Shown: positions 17,110 through 27,779, counted from the first letter of the stretch. The stretch is 57,655 nt of DNA from Planctomycetota bacterium (GCA_021413735.1 JAIOPV010000111.1:1-57655); one strand, 5' to 3'. Translations and numbers: made by a program. The notes: generated from the sequence alone by a model not told the origin.

Positions 17110-20100
17110 GTGTTCAAAGCAAGAAAATGGGGCTGGAAGCAGTTTGCTGCCAACCTGTTGTTGGCTCCCGTAATCGCCGGTTGGGCTGGCGTCGCTCACG
17201 CGCAGTTCAACGGCGGTCCGGCTCTGCCGGGCTCGGTCAAGCCAAGCTCGTCCGCCAAGCCAAGCTCGTCCGCCAAGCCAGGCTCGTCCGCCAAGCCAGG
17301 CTCTTCCGGCAAGCCAGCCGGGGGCGACTACCAGGGCATGCTCAAGGACGGCCGAAAAGCTCTCGCCGCTGGTCAGTTCGACCGTGCCCAGGACCTCGCA
17401 CGCGCTGCCGAGGCCAACAATCCAACCGGGAAATGGGGTCTCTTCGACGACACCCCGAACTCGCTGCTCAAAGACGTGCAAGCGGCCGTCGTGAAGTCCC
17501 ACAAAGTGCAGTCCGAGCAGATGGCGACCGAAGCCAAGAAGCTTCTCGTCCTGCCCACGAAGAGCGAAACGGAACGAGCCGCCAACCTCGATCGGGCGCT
17601 CCAGCTCGCCCAGCGAGCCGACCAACTCCACGGTCCATACTCGGCCTGGGAATTCGGCGACCGCCCCGACAAGTTGGTCAAGGATATCCAGGCCGCACGC
17701 GGCAAAACCAAGAACACGATGCCAGCGGGCGCCATCGCGAAGGGGCCGAAGACCCCAACGACTCCCGGCATTCAACAGGCCGGCGGCATCAACAAGATGC
17801 CCGAGCCAAGCGGCGTGGTTCCCGCTGCCGGCACACAGTCAACCGCCTCGAAGGACAAAGACACCAAGAAAGCCCAGGCCGTGAAGTTGATGGCCGAGGG
17901 TCGCAAGCTCGCCGATCAGGGCATGTTCGCGGCAGCTCGTGCGAAGTTCACCGAAGCCGACCACGTCGGTGCGACCTTCGCTCGCGGCGAACGCAGCCCA
18001 GGCTTCGAACTGCAAGAACTGAACACTCGCGGTACGCGGGCACTCGACGGTCTGGTTGGCGAAGCCAAGAACCAGATGACGAAGAAGGACTACGCGAAGG
18101 CCGACGCCGCTCTGAATGGGGCCGGCGACATCGCCCAAACGCTGGGCCTGTTCGCAGGCAACGTGAAAGATGCCAAGAGCCAACTCTGGACCGCATCCGG
18201 CGGCAAGTTCGGGACCGCAACAGCAGGTCTCGTTGCGGCCCATGGTCCTGAGACGCTTGTTCCAGTTGGACCAACAACGCCGATCCGCCCGGTTTCACCA
18301 GTTGGGCCAGTTCTGCCAACTGCTCCAGTCGCATCGGAAATGCCAGTTTCGCCAACTGGCCCGATTGCATTGGGGTTGCCGGCTGCGCCAGTTGCTCCGG
18401 CTGGTGGTCTGCCACCGGGAACCGCGAGCATCGGCAAGCCGAGCGCGCCCGAAGGTGCCCTCACCGGTCGGAAACTTCTCCTGCAAGCGGAGAACGAGTA
18501 CAAGACCGGCGACCTCGATCTCGCCGCGAAGCTCGCTCAGCAAGCCTACAACCTCGGCGGGGTGAAGGACGAAGCGACCGCGCTTCTGAACTCCATCGAC
18601 GCCGAACGGCTCACGCAGAAGACGCTGTCGGCGGTCCGTTCGTTCGAGGCGGCCCAGAAGGCGCACCAGGATAAGGACTACAACCGCGCCCTCGGCGTGT
18701 TGGTTCTCATCGACCCGAACCTGCTGCCCGATGCGTCGAAGAAGAAGCACACGGAACTGGTCAGCGAGTGTCGTGCAGCACTCGAGAAGCCTGCTGTCAC
18801 AGTCGCCGCTGCGGGCGGCATGCAGGAAGTTCAGCCGCCGATGTCGCCTGGCATGCCGATGTCGCCGAGCAACAGCGACACGCCGCCGACCATGCTGCCT
18901 GGCATCACGCCACCAGCGGGAACGGCAAAGGCCAGCAATGATCCGAAGCCAGGCGGTGCCGACAACTACACGAACCAGGTGGATTCCCTCAAGCGAGTCC
19001 AGGTTCAGAAGCTGCGAGCCGAGGGGCTGAAGATTCAGTCGGACGCTCTGGCCGCCTTCGGTCGCGGTGAGACCGACCTCGCAATGCAAATGCTCGTGGA
19101 CTACGCGAACCGAGTCCGCAACTCCGGCCTCGAACCGGCCAGCATGGCAATGCTGATGCGGCCAATCGACAGCCGGTTGGATATGTTCCGCGTCATGAAG
19201 GGGCAGGCCGACGCCCAAACCCGCGTGAGTAAGGAATCCCGTGACGCCAAGGCGATCATCACGGATCGCGGTCTGGCCGAGGAACAACGTCGCGCCGAAG
19301 TGAAGGTCTGCTTCACGAAGTACCACGAACTCGTGAAGGTGGGTAAGTACGCGGACGCCGAGAAGGTCGCGATGCAGGCCAAGCAACTCGACCCGGACAA
19401 TCCGGCGATCGGGGCGCTCGTCACGATGGCGAAGACGAACAAGCGGCTCAAGGAGCAGGAACAGCTCAAGGATGACAAGGAGAAGATGGTTTACGGCGCT
19501 CTCACGGACGCCGAACGGGAAGGGCCGCTGGTCACGAGCGAAGACCCGCTCGCGGTCAAGCTGGATTCGTACCGCCGCTCCCGTGGTCGCGGTAGCCTCG
19601 ACGGTGCGTATCAGCGAACCCGCACGCCAGCCGAGTACGAGATCGAACTGAAGCTCGATAAGCCGATCTCGATCGAGATCAATCAGACGCCGTTGGATCA
19701 GGCGATCGACCATCTGCGGACGGTCACGAGCCTACCGATTTCGATCGACACGGCGGCCACCGAAGCCGAGGGGATCAACCTCAGCAAGCCGATCACGGAG
19801 AAGCTCTCGCAGGTCTCCACGCGGAACATCCTGACCATCGTGTTGGATAAGGCCGGCCTCAGCTATGTCGTCGAGAACGATGTGGTGAAGGTGACGACCA
19901 CGAAGCGAGCCAAGGGTCGGCTGTTCACGAAGGTGTTCTCGGTTGCCGACCTCGTGACGCCAGTGCCGAACTTCGCGCTGCCCGACTACGCGAACTTCGA
20001 CAAGATGCTGAAGGCCAACGCCTTCAATAGCGGCAACGTGCAGCTTGGCGGCTCGACGCCAGGCGGTGTGAACGCCCTCGGTGGTGGCATGCCAACGGGC

Positions 20101-21453
20101 AACGTGATGCCGGGTGCGTCGGCTACGTCGCCGGGCATCGGATCGGGTAGCGCGAACTTCGGTGGGGCTGGTCAGATTCAGTCGAGTGGTGGCGGCGGTG
20201 CAAGCCCGCTGGCCGGTTCCGCATCGCTGGCTGCCGAACGCAACACGAAGCACGAGCAACTCATCAAGCTCATCACGGGTATGGTTCGTCCGTACTCGTG
20301 GGATGGCATGGGTGGCCCAGGCCGAATCGAATACTTCGACATCGGCAGCGCTCTGGTGGTGAATCAGGTTGCTGACGTGATTCAGGAAGTGGCCGACCTG
20401 CTGGAAGCGTTGCGTCGCCTTCAGGACCTGGCCATCGCGGTCGAAATCCGAATCGTGTCGCTGTCCGAGACGTGGTACGAGCGTCTGGGTGTTGACTTCT
20501 CGATGAACATCAAGACGCACACCACGGGGTTTGAGCCGGCTCTCACGCAGGTTGACCCGAACACGGGTTCGGCCGGTGTGTTCCGTCCGAGTCCTTACCT
20601 GAACGACAACAACTTCAAGGGCACGACGATCGGCCTCAGCCCGGCTGGCACGCCGACCGGTGACCTCGACGTTCCGATTCGTCCGAACACGTTCGGCATG
20701 GCGGTCCCACCGTTCGGTGGTTACCCGAACACCCCAGGCAACAACGGTGGTCTGGCGTTCGGTCTGGCGTTCCTCAACGACATCCAGGTGTACATGTTCA
20801 TGGAAGCGGCTCAGGGTGACCGCCGCGTGAACGTGATGCAGGCACCGAAACTGACCCTGTTCAACGGTCAGACGGCGACCCTGGCTGTGACCAACACCTC
20901 GTTCTTCGTGACGAACGTGTCGGTGATCTCGGTGAACGGTCAGTTGGTGTTCAGCCCGACGAACACCCCGTTGGCTGGCCCGGATACGAACTTCAACATC
21001 GGCATCCAGGCGGTGGTTTCGGCTGACCGTCGGTTCGTCCGGTTGAACTTGCCGGTGAACCTCGCCGCTCAGACCGGTGCGACTGTCCCACTGTTCCCGG
21101 TCACGACGTTCATTACGCCTGTGTTCGAGGGTGGTAGCCAGGGTATCCCGATTCCGTTCACGCAGTTCCTGCAACAGCCGTCGTTCACGAGCTTGAACAT
21201 CCAGACGACGGTGGTTTGCCCAGATGGTGGCACGGTTCTCTTGGGCGGTCTGAAGACGCTTCAAGAAGGTCGGAACGAGTTCGGCCCTCCAGTGCTGAGC
21301 AAGATCCCGTACCTGAACCGTCTGTTCAAGAACGTTGGTATCGGTCGTGAAACGACGCACATCATGATTATGGTGACGCCTCGAATCATCATTAACTCGG
21401 AAGAAGAGATCTTCCAGACTGAAGGTCGCCCGCAACTCGGTGGGGGCAACTGA
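17110..21453 (+). CDS. Giant secretin (GspD/PilQ superfamily)
   Basis: A 1447-residue outer-membrane secretin, about twice the usual length. GTG 17110 has an ideal aaggagg ribosome site and gives a signal peptide ending GVAHAQ. Next come Ser/Lys/Pro repeats (residues 44-67) and long tetratricopeptide-like helical stretches to about residue 800 with Pro-rich linkers (about 385-445). An STN/N0-like domain ([20 protein letters not shown]) lies near 854-873, then Gly-rich linkers. The C-terminal secretin barrel runs from about 1240 ([19 protein letters not shown]) to about 1430 ([13 protein letters not shown]), with the VPLLSxIPxLxRLF-type motif as [17 protein letters not shown]. No other type II secretion or pilus gene is adjacent. 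Confidence 0.9.
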   Translation: MFKARKWGWKQFAANLLLAPVIAGWAGVAHAQFNGGPALPGSVKPSSSAKPSSSAKPGSSAKPGSSGKPAGGDYQGMLKDGRKALAAGQFDRAQDLARAAEANNPTGKWGLFDDTPNSLLKDVQAAVVKSHKVQSEQMATEAKKLLVLPTKSETERAANLDRALQLAQRADQLHGPYSAWEFGDRPDKLVKDIQAARGKTKNTMPAGAIAKGPKTPTTPGIQQAGGINKMPEPSGVVPAAGTQSTASKDKDTKKAQAVKLMAEGRKLADQGMFAAARAKFTEADHVGATFARGERSPGFELQELNTRGTRALDGLVGEAKNQMTKKDYAKADAALNGAGDIAQTLGLFAGNVKDAKSQLWTASGGKFGTATAGLVAAHGPETLVPVGPTTPIRPVSPVGPVLPTAPVASEMPVSPTGPIALGLPAAPVAPAGGLPPGTASIGKPSAPEGALTGRKLLLQAENEYKTGDLDLAAKLAQQAYNLGGVKDEATALLNSIDAERLTQKTLSAVRSFEAAQKAHQDKDYNRALGVLVLIDPNLLPDASKKKHTELVSECRAALEKPAVTVAAAGGMQEVQPPMSPGMPMSPSNSDTPPTMLPGITPPAGTAKASNDPKPGGADNYTNQVDSLKRVQVQKLRAEGLKIQSDALAAFGRGETDLAMQMLVDYANRVRNSGLEPASMAMLMRPIDSRLDMFRVMKGQADAQTRVSKESRDAKAIITDRGLAEEQRRAEVKVCFTKYHELVKVGKYADAEKVAMQAKQLDPDNPAIGALVTMAKTNKRLKEQEQLKDDKEKMVYGALTDAEREGPLVTSEDPLAVKLDSYRRSRGRGSLDGAYQRTRTPAEYEIELKLDKPISIEINQTPLDQAIDHLRTVTSLPISIDTAATEAEGINLSKPITEKLSQVSTRNILTIVLDKAGLSYVVENDVVKVTTTKRAKGRLFTKVFSVADLVTPVPNFALPDYANFDKMLKANAFNSGNVQLGGSTPGGVNALGGGMPTGNVMPGASATSPGIGSGSANFGGAGQIQSSGGGGASPLAGSASLAAERNTKHEQLIKLITGMVRPYSWDGMGGPGRIEYFDIGSALVVNQVADVIQEVADLLEALRRLQDLAIAVEIRIVSLSETWYERLGVDFSMNIKTHTTGFEPALTQVDPNTGSAGVFRPSPYLNDNNFKGTTIGLSPAGTPTGDLDVPIRPNTFGMAVPPFGGYPNTPGNNGGLAFGLAFLNDIQVYMFMEAAQGDRRVNVMQAPKLTLFNGQTATLAVTNTSFFVTNVSVISVNGQLVFSPTNTPLAGPDTNFNIGIQAVVSADRRFVRLNLPVNLAAQTGATVPLFPVTTFITPVFEGGSQGIPIPFTQFLQQPSFTSLNIQTTVVCPDGGTVLLGGLKTLQEGRNEFGPPVLSKIPYLNRLFKNVGIGRETTHIMIMVTPRIIINSEEEIFQTEGRPQLGGGN
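17239..17310 (+). repeat. 18-bp coding tandem repeat, 4 copies
   Basis: aagccaagctcgtccgcc and close variants follow one another at 17239, 17257, 17275 and 17293, encoding KPSSSA / KPGSSA units just after the secretin signal peptide. This array can change length by slippage without breaking the frame. Confidence 0.85.
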
Positions 21454-21490
21454 TGCAGAAGTGATGTTGGTTGTGTGACAAAGCAAGGAG

Positions 21491-21520
21491 GCCCATCCGC
21501 GAGTGCGGGTGGGCTTTCTT
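21491..21520 (+). terminator. Intrinsic terminator of the secretin gene
   Basis: gcccatccgc (21491-21500), a 4-nt loop, gcgggtgggc (21505-21514) then tttctt. The stem has one G-T pair. It is 38 nt after the stop codon. Confidence 0.8.
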
Positions 21521-21527
21521 CATTGAT

Positions 21528-21571
21528 GCCGCTTGCGGCGTAGCGCTCTGGATCGCTACGCCGTAAGCGGC
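21528..21571. repeat. Family A palindrome (copy 2)
   Basis: gccgcttgcggcgtagcg (21528-21545) pairs with 21554-21571 with one mismatch. It lies between the secretin terminator and the convergent OB-fold-like gene. Confidence 0.75.
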
Positions 21572-21577
21572 GAACCA

Positions 21578-22213
21578 TCAACGTGGAACCACTTCGACGG
21601 CGTTCGCATCAAGCAGCAGCGGCGTGAAGGAGTGTTCGGAATATGACAGTGTGCCGTAGATGCGGATGCGTTCGCCTCGGATGGCGCTCGGCTTCCCATG
21701 ACAGGTGATCGCCACGCCCGCCGACAGTCGCGGCGAATAGCGGAACTCGCCGTTGAACTCGACCGCCTCAGGTGAGTTCCGCAATACGCCTTCGATCCAG
21801 ATCAGTTTGCCGTCGAACTTCTTGGGGTCCGCGAGCAGTTCCGCGAACGTCACCGGCAGCGCAGACTCATTCCCCGGAATCTTCTCAACGACCGTGGCGA
21901 GCAGTTTCAGCCGTCGTGGGTTGCCATCGTATTCGCAAACTGCCGTGATTCGCACTCGCTCACCCGCCGACACTTCTGGCTTGCTGTCACAGATGAACGA
22001 GAGAGTGGAACGTTCGAGTCGCAGCACGGGGCTACTTCGCGTGGGAGTTTCATCGACGATGCCTTCGACCACGACCGTCTGTCCGGCGAACTTCTCAGGT
22101 TCGCGGTTCAGGTCCGCGAGCGGAACCTTCGTGATGACTTCCTTCTTGTCGCTGGCGGTGGCGAAAGGGACCGCGAAGGTGAGCACGCAGGTGATGGCAA
22201 AAAGCGAGCGCAT
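21578..22213 (-). CDS. Exported protein with two OB-fold-like repeats
   Basis: A 211-residue protein. ATG 22213 gives a signal peptide (MRSLFAITCVLTFAVPFATA). Two similar halves follow. Each opens with an A-x-L-x-x-x-P-x-K-F-x-G-(Q/K) phrase (DLNREPEKFAGQTVVVEGIV near 36-55; ELLADPKKFDGKLIWIEGVL near 122-141) and contains a GERVRI / GERIRI strand. This is the pattern of exported tRNA_anti-like OB-fold domains; ligand unknown. It is alone, convergent with the secretin. The gap to the next minus gene (22214-22343) shows nothing. Confidence 0.65.
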   Translation of the reverse strand: MRSLFAITCVLTFAVPFATASDKKEVITKVPLADLNREPEKFAGQTVVVEGIVDETPTRSSPVLRLERSTLSFICDSKPEVSAGERVRITAVCEYDGNPRRLKLLATVVEKIPGNESALPVTFAELLADPKKFDGKLIWIEGVLRNSPEAVEFNGEFRYSPRLSAGVAITCHGKPSAIRGERIRIYGTLSYSEHSFTPLLLDANAVEVVPR

Positions 22214-22343
22214 GTCGTTCTCTGGGGCGATGTTGCAGTATGCGAGCAGGCCGTGCCTGATTCCCGTGAATCCGCATTCGACCAAGCCGCAGCGACAATT
22301 AGACGACTCACCCCAGATATTTCAACTTACCCGAGCTACCCCA

Positions 22344-23042
22344 TCATGACTTGCCCAGCACATGATCGACGACCCAACAGCCGCGAACGTGAACGCCGTT
22401 TACATCGCGACAGTGGTTCAGCACGTCGTCGTTGTCGCATCCAGCGTCTTGCAGCGCATCCGCGAGAATTGGCATCGCGGAGAAGTCTCGCGACTCGTAC
22501 ATCTCCTTCGCGATGGCAACCGCCGTGGACGTTCGCCATTGCGTGGTGAAGGTCACGGGGCGAAACGGATTGCCGAAAATGTCTCGCACAAGTTTTGCAT
22601 CTGCGATGGACGCGGCAAATTGTTCAGGTGAAATTGAGTCAGGCGGCGGTTTCGGGGCGAAAAGAACGATGTCAATCATGTCGATTTGCATTCGCATAGC
22701 TGATTCAGTACCGGTCGCGCATCGCACGAGGTTGGCTGCGGTTACTTGCACATCTCTTGCCGAAGAATTGAGGTATGGGAGCGACTTATAGGCAGCGTCG
22801 GCTTGGGCACGAGCCGCGACTAGCACCGCATCGGAAACCAGTCCCTCGGCGTAAGCCTCGCTGACGTCCAGAGCGTGCCGGCTTCGTTCGTCAATCAGGT
22901 GGTGTTCAACCCGGCGGCAAACGGCCACCTCCGCCAAACGCAGCTTCCGGAGTGACATCCGTTCCGCGACAAAATAGGTCATCAGGTCGCTGTCGTCGCT
23001 TTGCAGCCATTCCTCTTCCGTCATCGTCCACTTTTCTGTCAT
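22344..23042 (-). CDS. Gemmata-type expanded family protein, function unknown
   Basis: A 232-residue cytoplasmic protein that I recognise as a member of a family with many copies in Gemmataceae genomes. It begins with an acidic MTEEEWLQSDDSDLM and has KLRLAEVAVCRRVEHHLIDE, then LVRDIFGNPFRPVTF, WRTSTAVAIAKEMYESRDF, and the closing block MPILADALQDAGCDNDDVLN with HCRDVNGVHVRGCWVVDHVL. Function is unknown; the family is often annotated only as hypothetical. It has a conserved pair of Cys/His positions but no recognised catalytic motif. Start ATG 23042 (a second ATG lies six codons in). It is 36 nt upstream of the end of the amidohydrolase, on the same strand. Confidence 0.8.
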   Translation of the reverse strand: MTEKWTMTEEEWLQSDDSDLMTYFVAERMSLRKLRLAEVAVCRRVEHHLIDERSRHALDVSEAYAEGLVSDAVLVAARAQADAAYKSLPYLNSSARDVQVTAANLVRCATGTESAMRMQIDMIDIVLFAPKPPPDSISPEQFAASIADAKLVRDIFGNPFRPVTFTTQWRTSTAVAIAKEMYESRDFSAMPILADALQDAGCDNDDVLNHCRDVNGVHVRGCWVVDHVLGKS

Positions 23043-23077
23043 CGGTCACGCTCCCCTCCGAAGACTCCGGGTCGCGG

Positions 23078-24343
23078 CTAAGCTAGGGTGCGGCCCGCTT
23101 TCACGATGCCTCCCTGGATCACCGCCACGAAACGCGAACGATCCTCCAACACCGATATGTCAGCCAGCACGTCGCCGTCCACGATCAGCACGTCCGCCAG
23201 TTTGCCAGCCTCCAACGTGCCGATCTCGTGACCACGACCCAGAATCTCCGCCCCGTTCTTTGTGGCACACACGATGACATCCATCGGCGAGAAGCCCACA
23301 TACTTCACGAAGAACGTCAGTTCCCGTGCGTAGTCGCCGTGTGGATTCCAAGCAAAACCAAAGTCTCCCCCTAGCCCGAGACGCCCTCCGGCCTTTAGGA
23401 TCTTGCGGGCACTCTCCGCGCCGGCCTCCAGCGTCTCCTTGTGACCGTCGATCACCTTTTGCGACATCCGAAACTCGGGGCCGCGTTCGATGCTCGCGTA
23501 CTCGAAGTACAGCGCCGGCACGCACGGCACGTTCCGCTTCAACAGCAGTTCGAGAGCTTCGTCGTCCATGAAGGTGCCGTGCTCGATCGCGTCGTAACCC
23601 GCCCGCAGCGCGTTCTTGATGCCCTCCGTGGCGCGACAGTGGCCGGTCACCTTCAGGCCGTGATTGTGTGCCGTGGGGACGACCGCGTTCATCTCCTCGA
23701 AGGTCATGCAAAGCGTGTGGTGGTCGTTCGTGTCGGGGGCGGCGGCGTCGCCGGTCGGGTATGTCTTCACCCATTCGATGCCGTCCTTCACGAGCTTGCG
23801 AACTGCGGCACGAGCTTCGTTCGGGCCGTTCACGAGCAGCACAAGCCCGTCCATGCCAATCTTGCGGAAGTCCGGGTTCCAGTCCATGAGGCCGCCGACG
23901 CCGCAGATTTCGCGACCACTCGAAGCGAGCCGCGGACCGGGGCACAGATCGCTTTCGATCGCCTTCTTCAGCCAGACGTCGATGTTGAAGAGGCTGCCGC
24001 CGCTGCGGGCCGACGTGTAGCCGCATTCGAGAGCGAGCTTGGCGTTCGCCGCCGCGAGCAGCGTGACGTACTCGACCGGATACTTGATGTCGAGGTCTTC
24101 GAGCGCTGCGACGTTGAAGTACGTTGGGTGAAAGTGCGCTTCGACCAACCCCGGCATGATCGTGCCGCCGCGTGCGTCGATGCGTTCGACATTCGGCGGA
24201 AGCGTTGGGGCGTTTTGAGCGGCGCCTGCGTAGCTGATCTTGCCCTGAGTGAACACGACGACCGCATCGGGCACGGGGGCACGCCCGGTGCCATCGATGA
24301 GCGTGCCGTTGGTGATGAGGGTCGAATCGGTGGCGAGTTTCAT
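23078..24343 (-). CDS. Metal-dependent amidohydrolase
   Basis: A 421-residue amidohydrolase-superfamily enzyme of the imidazolonepropionase/prolidase-like branch. Metal ligands are HxH at H70/H72 (VEAHFHP), probable carbamylated K193 (WVKTYP), H235 (GHCRAT), H255 (IEHGTF) and D327 (GGDFGF). The C-terminus has the usual GTLEAGKLADVLIVDGDVL strand. The substrate (cyclic amide or dipeptide) cannot be read. There is no signal peptide. It is 12 nt downstream of the alpha/beta hydrolase stop, so the two are probably co-transcribed. Confidence 0.88.
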   Translation of the reverse strand: MKLATDSTLITNGTLIDGTGRAPVPDAVVVFTQGKISYAGAAQNAPTLPPNVERIDARGGTIMPGLVEAHFHPTYFNVAALEDLDIKYPVEYVTLLAAANAKLALECGYTSARSGGSLFNIDVWLKKAIESDLCPGPRLASSGREICGVGGLMDWNPDFRKIGMDGLVLLVNGPNEARAAVRKLVKDGIEWVKTYPTGDAAAPDTNDHHTLCMTFEEMNAVVPTAHNHGLKVTGHCRATEGIKNALRAGYDAIEHGTFMDDEALELLLKRNVPCVPALYFEYASIERGPEFRMSQKVIDGHKETLEAGAESARKILKAGGRLGLGGDFGFAWNPHGDYARELTFFVKYVGFSPMDVIVCATKNGAEILGRGHEIGTLEAGKLADVLIVDGDVLADISVLEDRSRFVAVIQGGIVKAGRTLA

Positions 24344-24355
24344 GGGAGAGTTCCG

Positions 24356-25204
24356 TCAAAGTGATTCCAAAAATCCGAGCATGAGCCGCACGCACGCTTC
24401 GGTTGCGAGCCAGTGAATCAAGTGTCCCACGCCCGGCACGTCCACCCGCGTGCAATCCGCAATCAGTGCCGACATGCGGGCAGCGTCCGCAGCGGGCAGC
24501 ATTCCGCCGCGAGCTTCTTCGCCACGCAGCAACAGCACCGGGCACTTGATCGCACGCCAGATCGCGGCTTCGTCGTAGCCTTCCAGCCAGTAACCACTGA
24601 GCAGCGGGTCGAAGACGTTGGGGTCGAGGTCCGGCAGGCACCGTGCCGAGAATCGCAGCATCGACGCATCACGGAAGTCGCCGAGCCTGGCCGTTTTGCC
24701 GTTCGGTTGCGGCAACTCAATGTTCGCGAGGTCGCGTGCGATGTCGGCAATCGGTCGGTTACGCCCGGCGAGCTTCTGCACCGCGACGAACTGCGGGTAG
24801 TACATCGTGCGGTCGAGCTTCGCCAAGAACCCCTCGCTCGGCGGATCTTCAAGTATGACGGCACGCACCCGATCGGGTTCTGACGCCGCGACGCTTGCTG
24901 CCGTCACCGCACCGAGCGAGTGCCCGAACAGCACGACCGGCACATTGAACGTGCGCACGATCGCTGCCACATCGCGAGCGTAATCGACGACGTGGTAATC
25001 GGTGGTGACACGGCTGGACTTGCCGTGCCCACGGTGGTCGATCGCCTGGATTTTCCAGGTATCGGCGAGAGCCGGGAACAGCGGCGCGAAGTCGCGACCG
25101 ATGCGAGAGATGCCGTGCAGAAACAGAATTGGGGGGCCCTTGTCGGGACCGCTCAGGACGTAAACGAATGTTTCGCCCGTGTCGATGAAGCGTTCGGTAA
25201 ACAT
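24356..25204 (-). CDS. Alpha/beta hydrolase
   Basis: A 282-residue hydrolase. The oxyanion motif LHGISR is at 29-34, the D-H-R-G-H-G-K-S strand at 56-63, nucleophile S96 in FGHSLGAV and the catalytic histidine in VPGVGHLIHW near 262. LLLRGEEARGG supplies the acidic residue. It resembles the epoxide hydrolase / MhpC-like group; the substrate is unknown. ATG 25204 is used: the open frame continues far upstream but only through family E repeats and antisense to the Gfo/Idh gene. The ribosome site is weak. It forms a probable operon with the amidohydrolase. Confidence 0.85.
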   Translation of the reverse strand: MFTERFIDTGETFVYVLSGPDKGPPILFLHGISRIGRDFAPLFPALADTWKIQAIDHRGHGKSSRVTTDYHVVDYARDVAAIVRTFNVPVVLFGHSLGAVTAASVAASEPDRVRAVILEDPPSEGFLAKLDRTMYYPQFVAVQKLAGRNRPIADIARDLANIELPQPNGKTARLGDFRDASMLRFSARCLPDLDPNVFDPLLSGYWLEGYDEAAIWRAIKCPVLLLRGEEARGGMLPAADAARMSALIADCTRVDVPGVGHLIHWLATEACVRLMLGFLESL

Positions 25205-25221
25205 GGGCGTCAATGTTAGCA

Positions 25222-25363
25222 CTGGCGAGCGGGGGACGTAAGTCCCCTGATTGGTCGCGGAAAGAATTGTGCCTCGGCAAGCGGGGGACGTCAGTCCCCT
25301 GATTCCTGTCCAACGTTGCGGCGTTGGGTGACTGTCAGGGGACTGACGTCCCCCGCTCGCCAG
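25222..25363. repeat. Family E repeat: two direct and one inverted copy
   Basis: ggcgagcgggggacgtaagt-type units lie at 25224 and 25275 (as ggcaagc...), and an inverted copy ends at 25363. The outer pair (25222-25250 and 25335-25363) forms a 29-bp stem with one mismatch. It fills the gap between the Gfo/Idh and hydrolase genes on the minus strand. Confidence 0.75.
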
Positions 25364-25368
25364 GATTG

Positions 25369-26367
25369 TTACACCGCGACTTCCTTCTTCTCGCGGGCAG
25401 ACTTCGCCAGCGCGTCGAGCACCTTCAGCGTCTTGACCGCCTCGTCCGGGTTCGGGTACGGCTCGCGCTTCTCGAACACCGCTGCCGCGAAGTCGTCGAG
25501 CATGTGAACCATCTGGTTCTCGCCCGGCGTCTCGATCGCTTCCACTTCCTCGCCGAACTCGCCCTTCTGCTTGCAGACGTGGAACACGGCCTTGTCGTCC
25601 GGAATCCACATGTTCGGCACGCGGATCGTCTTGTCGGTGCCGACGATTTCCAGCCACGTCCGCAGCGGGTGCGTGAAGCCGCAATCGAAGTGAGCCGTGC
25701 GACCGTCGGCGAACGACATCACGCCGCACATCGCTACGTCCACATTGTTGACGTACTCGGCGTGTGCCACCACGCTCACCGGCTCCGCCTGCATCCACCA
25801 GCGAATGCCGTAGGTGGTGTAGCAGCCCACGTCGAGGAGACTGCCGCCGCCGGCCTGCGGTTGCATCCGGATGTTCGACGTCGGCAACCCCTCGAGGTTG
25901 AACGTGAAGCCGGTGACGACCTTCTTCACCTTGCCGATGGCCCCCGAGTCGATGAGCTTTCGCAGCTTGTGCGTGCGGGGGTGGTGCGGCCACATGAACC
26001 CGTCCATGAGCCGGACGCCCTTCGACCGGCAATATGCGACGAGGGCCGCAGTGCTGGCGGCGTCGCACGTCATGGGCTTTTCGCAGAGGATGTGCTTGCC
26101 GGCGTCGGCCGCTTTGCGAGTCCATTCGTCGTGCATACTGTTCGGCAGCGGATTGTAGATCGCGTCGATTTCGGGATCGGCGAGCAGTTCGTCGTAGCTG
26201 CCGTAAGCCTTCGGGATGTTGTTCTTGGCGGCCGATGCCTTGGCCTTGTCGAGCGTGCGGCTGGCGATGGCTCGCAGGTCGGACGTTTTGGCGTTTTGGA
26301 GCGGCCACATGAGGCGGTCGTTGATGGCGGCGACGCCGAGGATGCCCCAGCGGAGTTTCTTGCTCAT
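25369..26367 (-). CDS. Gfo/Idh/MocA family oxidoreductase
   Basis: A 332-residue NAD(P)-dependent oxidoreductase. The Rossmann start is LRWGILGVAAIN; the EKP motif is at 96-98 (LCEKPMTCD). The C-terminal alpha/beta domain has GGGSLLDVGCYTTYGIRWW, the usual site of the catalytic Asp and His-like residues. It probably acts on a sugar or inositol derivative. Start ATG 26367. The upstream gap to icd (26368-26529) is a divergent promoter region; it holds a small ataagc/gcttat hairpin at 26481-26497. Confidence 0.9.
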   Translation of the reverse strand: MSKKLRWGILGVAAINDRLMWPLQNAKTSDLRAIASRTLDKAKASAAKNNIPKAYGSYDELLADPEIDAIYNPLPNSMHDEWTRKAADAGKHILCEKPMTCDAASTAALVAYCRSKGVRLMDGFMWPHHPRTHKLRKLIDSGAIGKVKKVVTGFTFNLEGLPTSNIRMQPQAGGGSLLDVGCYTTYGIRWWMQAEPVSVVAHAEYVNNVDVAMCGVMSFADGRTAHFDCGFTHPLRTWLEIVGTDKTIRVPNMWIPDDKAVFHVCKQKGEFGEEVEAIETPGENQMVHMLDDFAAAVFEKREPYPNPDEAVKTLKVLDALAKSAREKKEVAV

Positions 26368-26529
26368 GGTGTGCTGTGTCGTGTTGGGTGAGGGAACAGG
26401 CGACGTGCGGTTAAACTACGATTCGCGCTCGCAAGGCACACCCCGCAGACACCGCGACTGTTCGCGGTTCCATGTCGCGAATAAGCTAGCGGCTTATCGT
26501 CGTGCATTCCCATTCCCGGAGCTGCCCTC

Positions 26530-27744
26530 ATGGCCAAGATCAAGGTGAAGAATCCCGTCGTCGAAATGGACGGCGACGAAATGACCCGCATCATCTGGCA
26601 GAAGATCCGCGAAAAGCTCATCCTGCCGTACCTCGACATCGACCTCAAATACTTCGACCTCGGCATCGAGCACCGCGACGCCACCGACGACAAGGTCACA
26701 TTCGACTCCGCCGAAGCCACCAAGAAGTACGGCGTCGCTGTGAAGTGCGCGACCATCACGCCTGACGAAGCCCGCGTGAAAGAGTTCAACCTGAAGCGTA
26801 TGTACCCATCGCCGAACGGCACCATCCGAAACATCCTCGACGGCACCATCTTCCGCGAGCCGATCGTCTGCAAGAACGTGCCACGACTGGTCGGCCACTG
26901 GGATAAGCCGGTCGTCGTCGCCCGCCACGGGTTCGGCGACCAGTACAAGGCGAGCGAGATCATGTTCCCCGGTGCCGGCACGGTGAAGCTCACGTACACG
27001 CCGACCGACGGCGGCCCGACGATCGAGAAGGAAGTGTTCAAGGCACCGAGCGGCGGCGTCACGCTGGCGATGTACAACCTCGACAGCTCCATCAAGGGCT
27101 TCGCTCGTGCGTGCTTCAACTACGGATTGGGCCGCGACTACTCCGTGTACCTCTCGACCAAGAACACGATCCTGAAGATCTACGACGGTCGCTTCAAGAA
27201 TCTGTTCCAAGAAGTGTTCGATACGGAGTTCAAGGCGAAGTTCGAGGCGAAGAAGCTGACTTACGAACACCGCCTCATCGACGATATGGTCGCCGCGAAC
27301 ATGAAATGGACCGGTGGCTACCTGTGGGCATGCAAGAACTACGACGGCGACGTGCAATCCGACACCGTCGCGCAGGGTTACGGCTCGCTTGGTCTGATGA
27401 CCAGCGTGCTGACAACGCCAGACGGCAAGACCGTCGAAGCGGAGGCGGCTCACGGCACCGTGACGCGGCACTACCGCGAGCACCAGAAGGGCAAGCCGAC
27501 TTCGACGAACCCGATCGCGTCGATCTACGCCTGGACCCGTGGCCTCATTTATCGTGGCCGTATGGACGAAACGCCGGATGTGGTGAAGTTCGCGGAGACG
27601 GTTGAGAAGGTGTGCGTGGACATGGTCGAGTCGGGCAAGATGACGAAGGACCTCGCCATCCTGATCAACGAGAAGACGCCATACCTGACGACCGAGCAGT
27701 ACCTCGACGCGGTCGACGCGGAACTGAAGAAACGCATGGCGTAG
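26530..27744 (+). CDS. icd: NADP-dependent isocitrate dehydrogenase
   Basis: A 404-residue enzyme of the eukaryote-like (subfamily II) NADP isocitrate dehydrogenases, which make 2-oxoglutarate in the TCA cycle. It starts [20 protein letters not shown]. The substrate loop is [20 protein letters not shown], a short active-site block [11 protein letters not shown] follows, and the cofactor block is [12 protein letters not shown]. Length and motif order are standard. ATG 26530. It has no neighbours of the same pathway; a repeat-rich gap follows. Confidence 0.96.
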   Translation: MAKIKVKNPVVEMDGDEMTRIIWQKIREKLILPYLDIDLKYFDLGIEHRDATDDKVTFDSAEATKKYGVAVKCATITPDEARVKEFNLKRMYPSPNGTIRNILDGTIFREPIVCKNVPRLVGHWDKPVVVARHGFGDQYKASEIMFPGAGTVKLTYTPTDGGPTIEKEVFKAPSGGVTLAMYNLDSSIKGFARACFNYGLGRDYSVYLSTKNTILKIYDGRFKNLFQEVFDTEFKAKFEAKKLTYEHRLIDDMVAANMKWTGGYLWACKNYDGDVQSDTVAQGYGSLGLMTSVLTTPDGKTVEAEAAHGTVTRHYREHQKGKPTSTNPIASIYAWTRGLIYRGRMDETPDVVKFAETVEKVCVDMVESGKMTKDLAILINEKTPYLTTEQYLDAVDAELKKRMA

Positions 27745-27779
27745 TGGCACTTTCTTGGATCTAGCCCTGGAAGGGCGGC

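Noticed and set aside
16881-18251. Plus-strand open frame of 456 codons at the secretin start
   Set aside because: Overlaps the secretin in another frame; Arg/Gly/Ser-rich shadow without ribosome site.
19732-21486. Minus-strand open frame of 584 codons opposite the secretin
   Set aside because: It is antisense to a well-supported secretin; composition is Arg/His/Val-rich shadow coding, with no motif.
25369-26308. Long minus frame joining the alpha/beta hydrolase to upstream sequence
   Set aside because: Upstream part is the wrong frame of the Gfo/Idh gene and repeat E; hydrolase homology begins at 25204.
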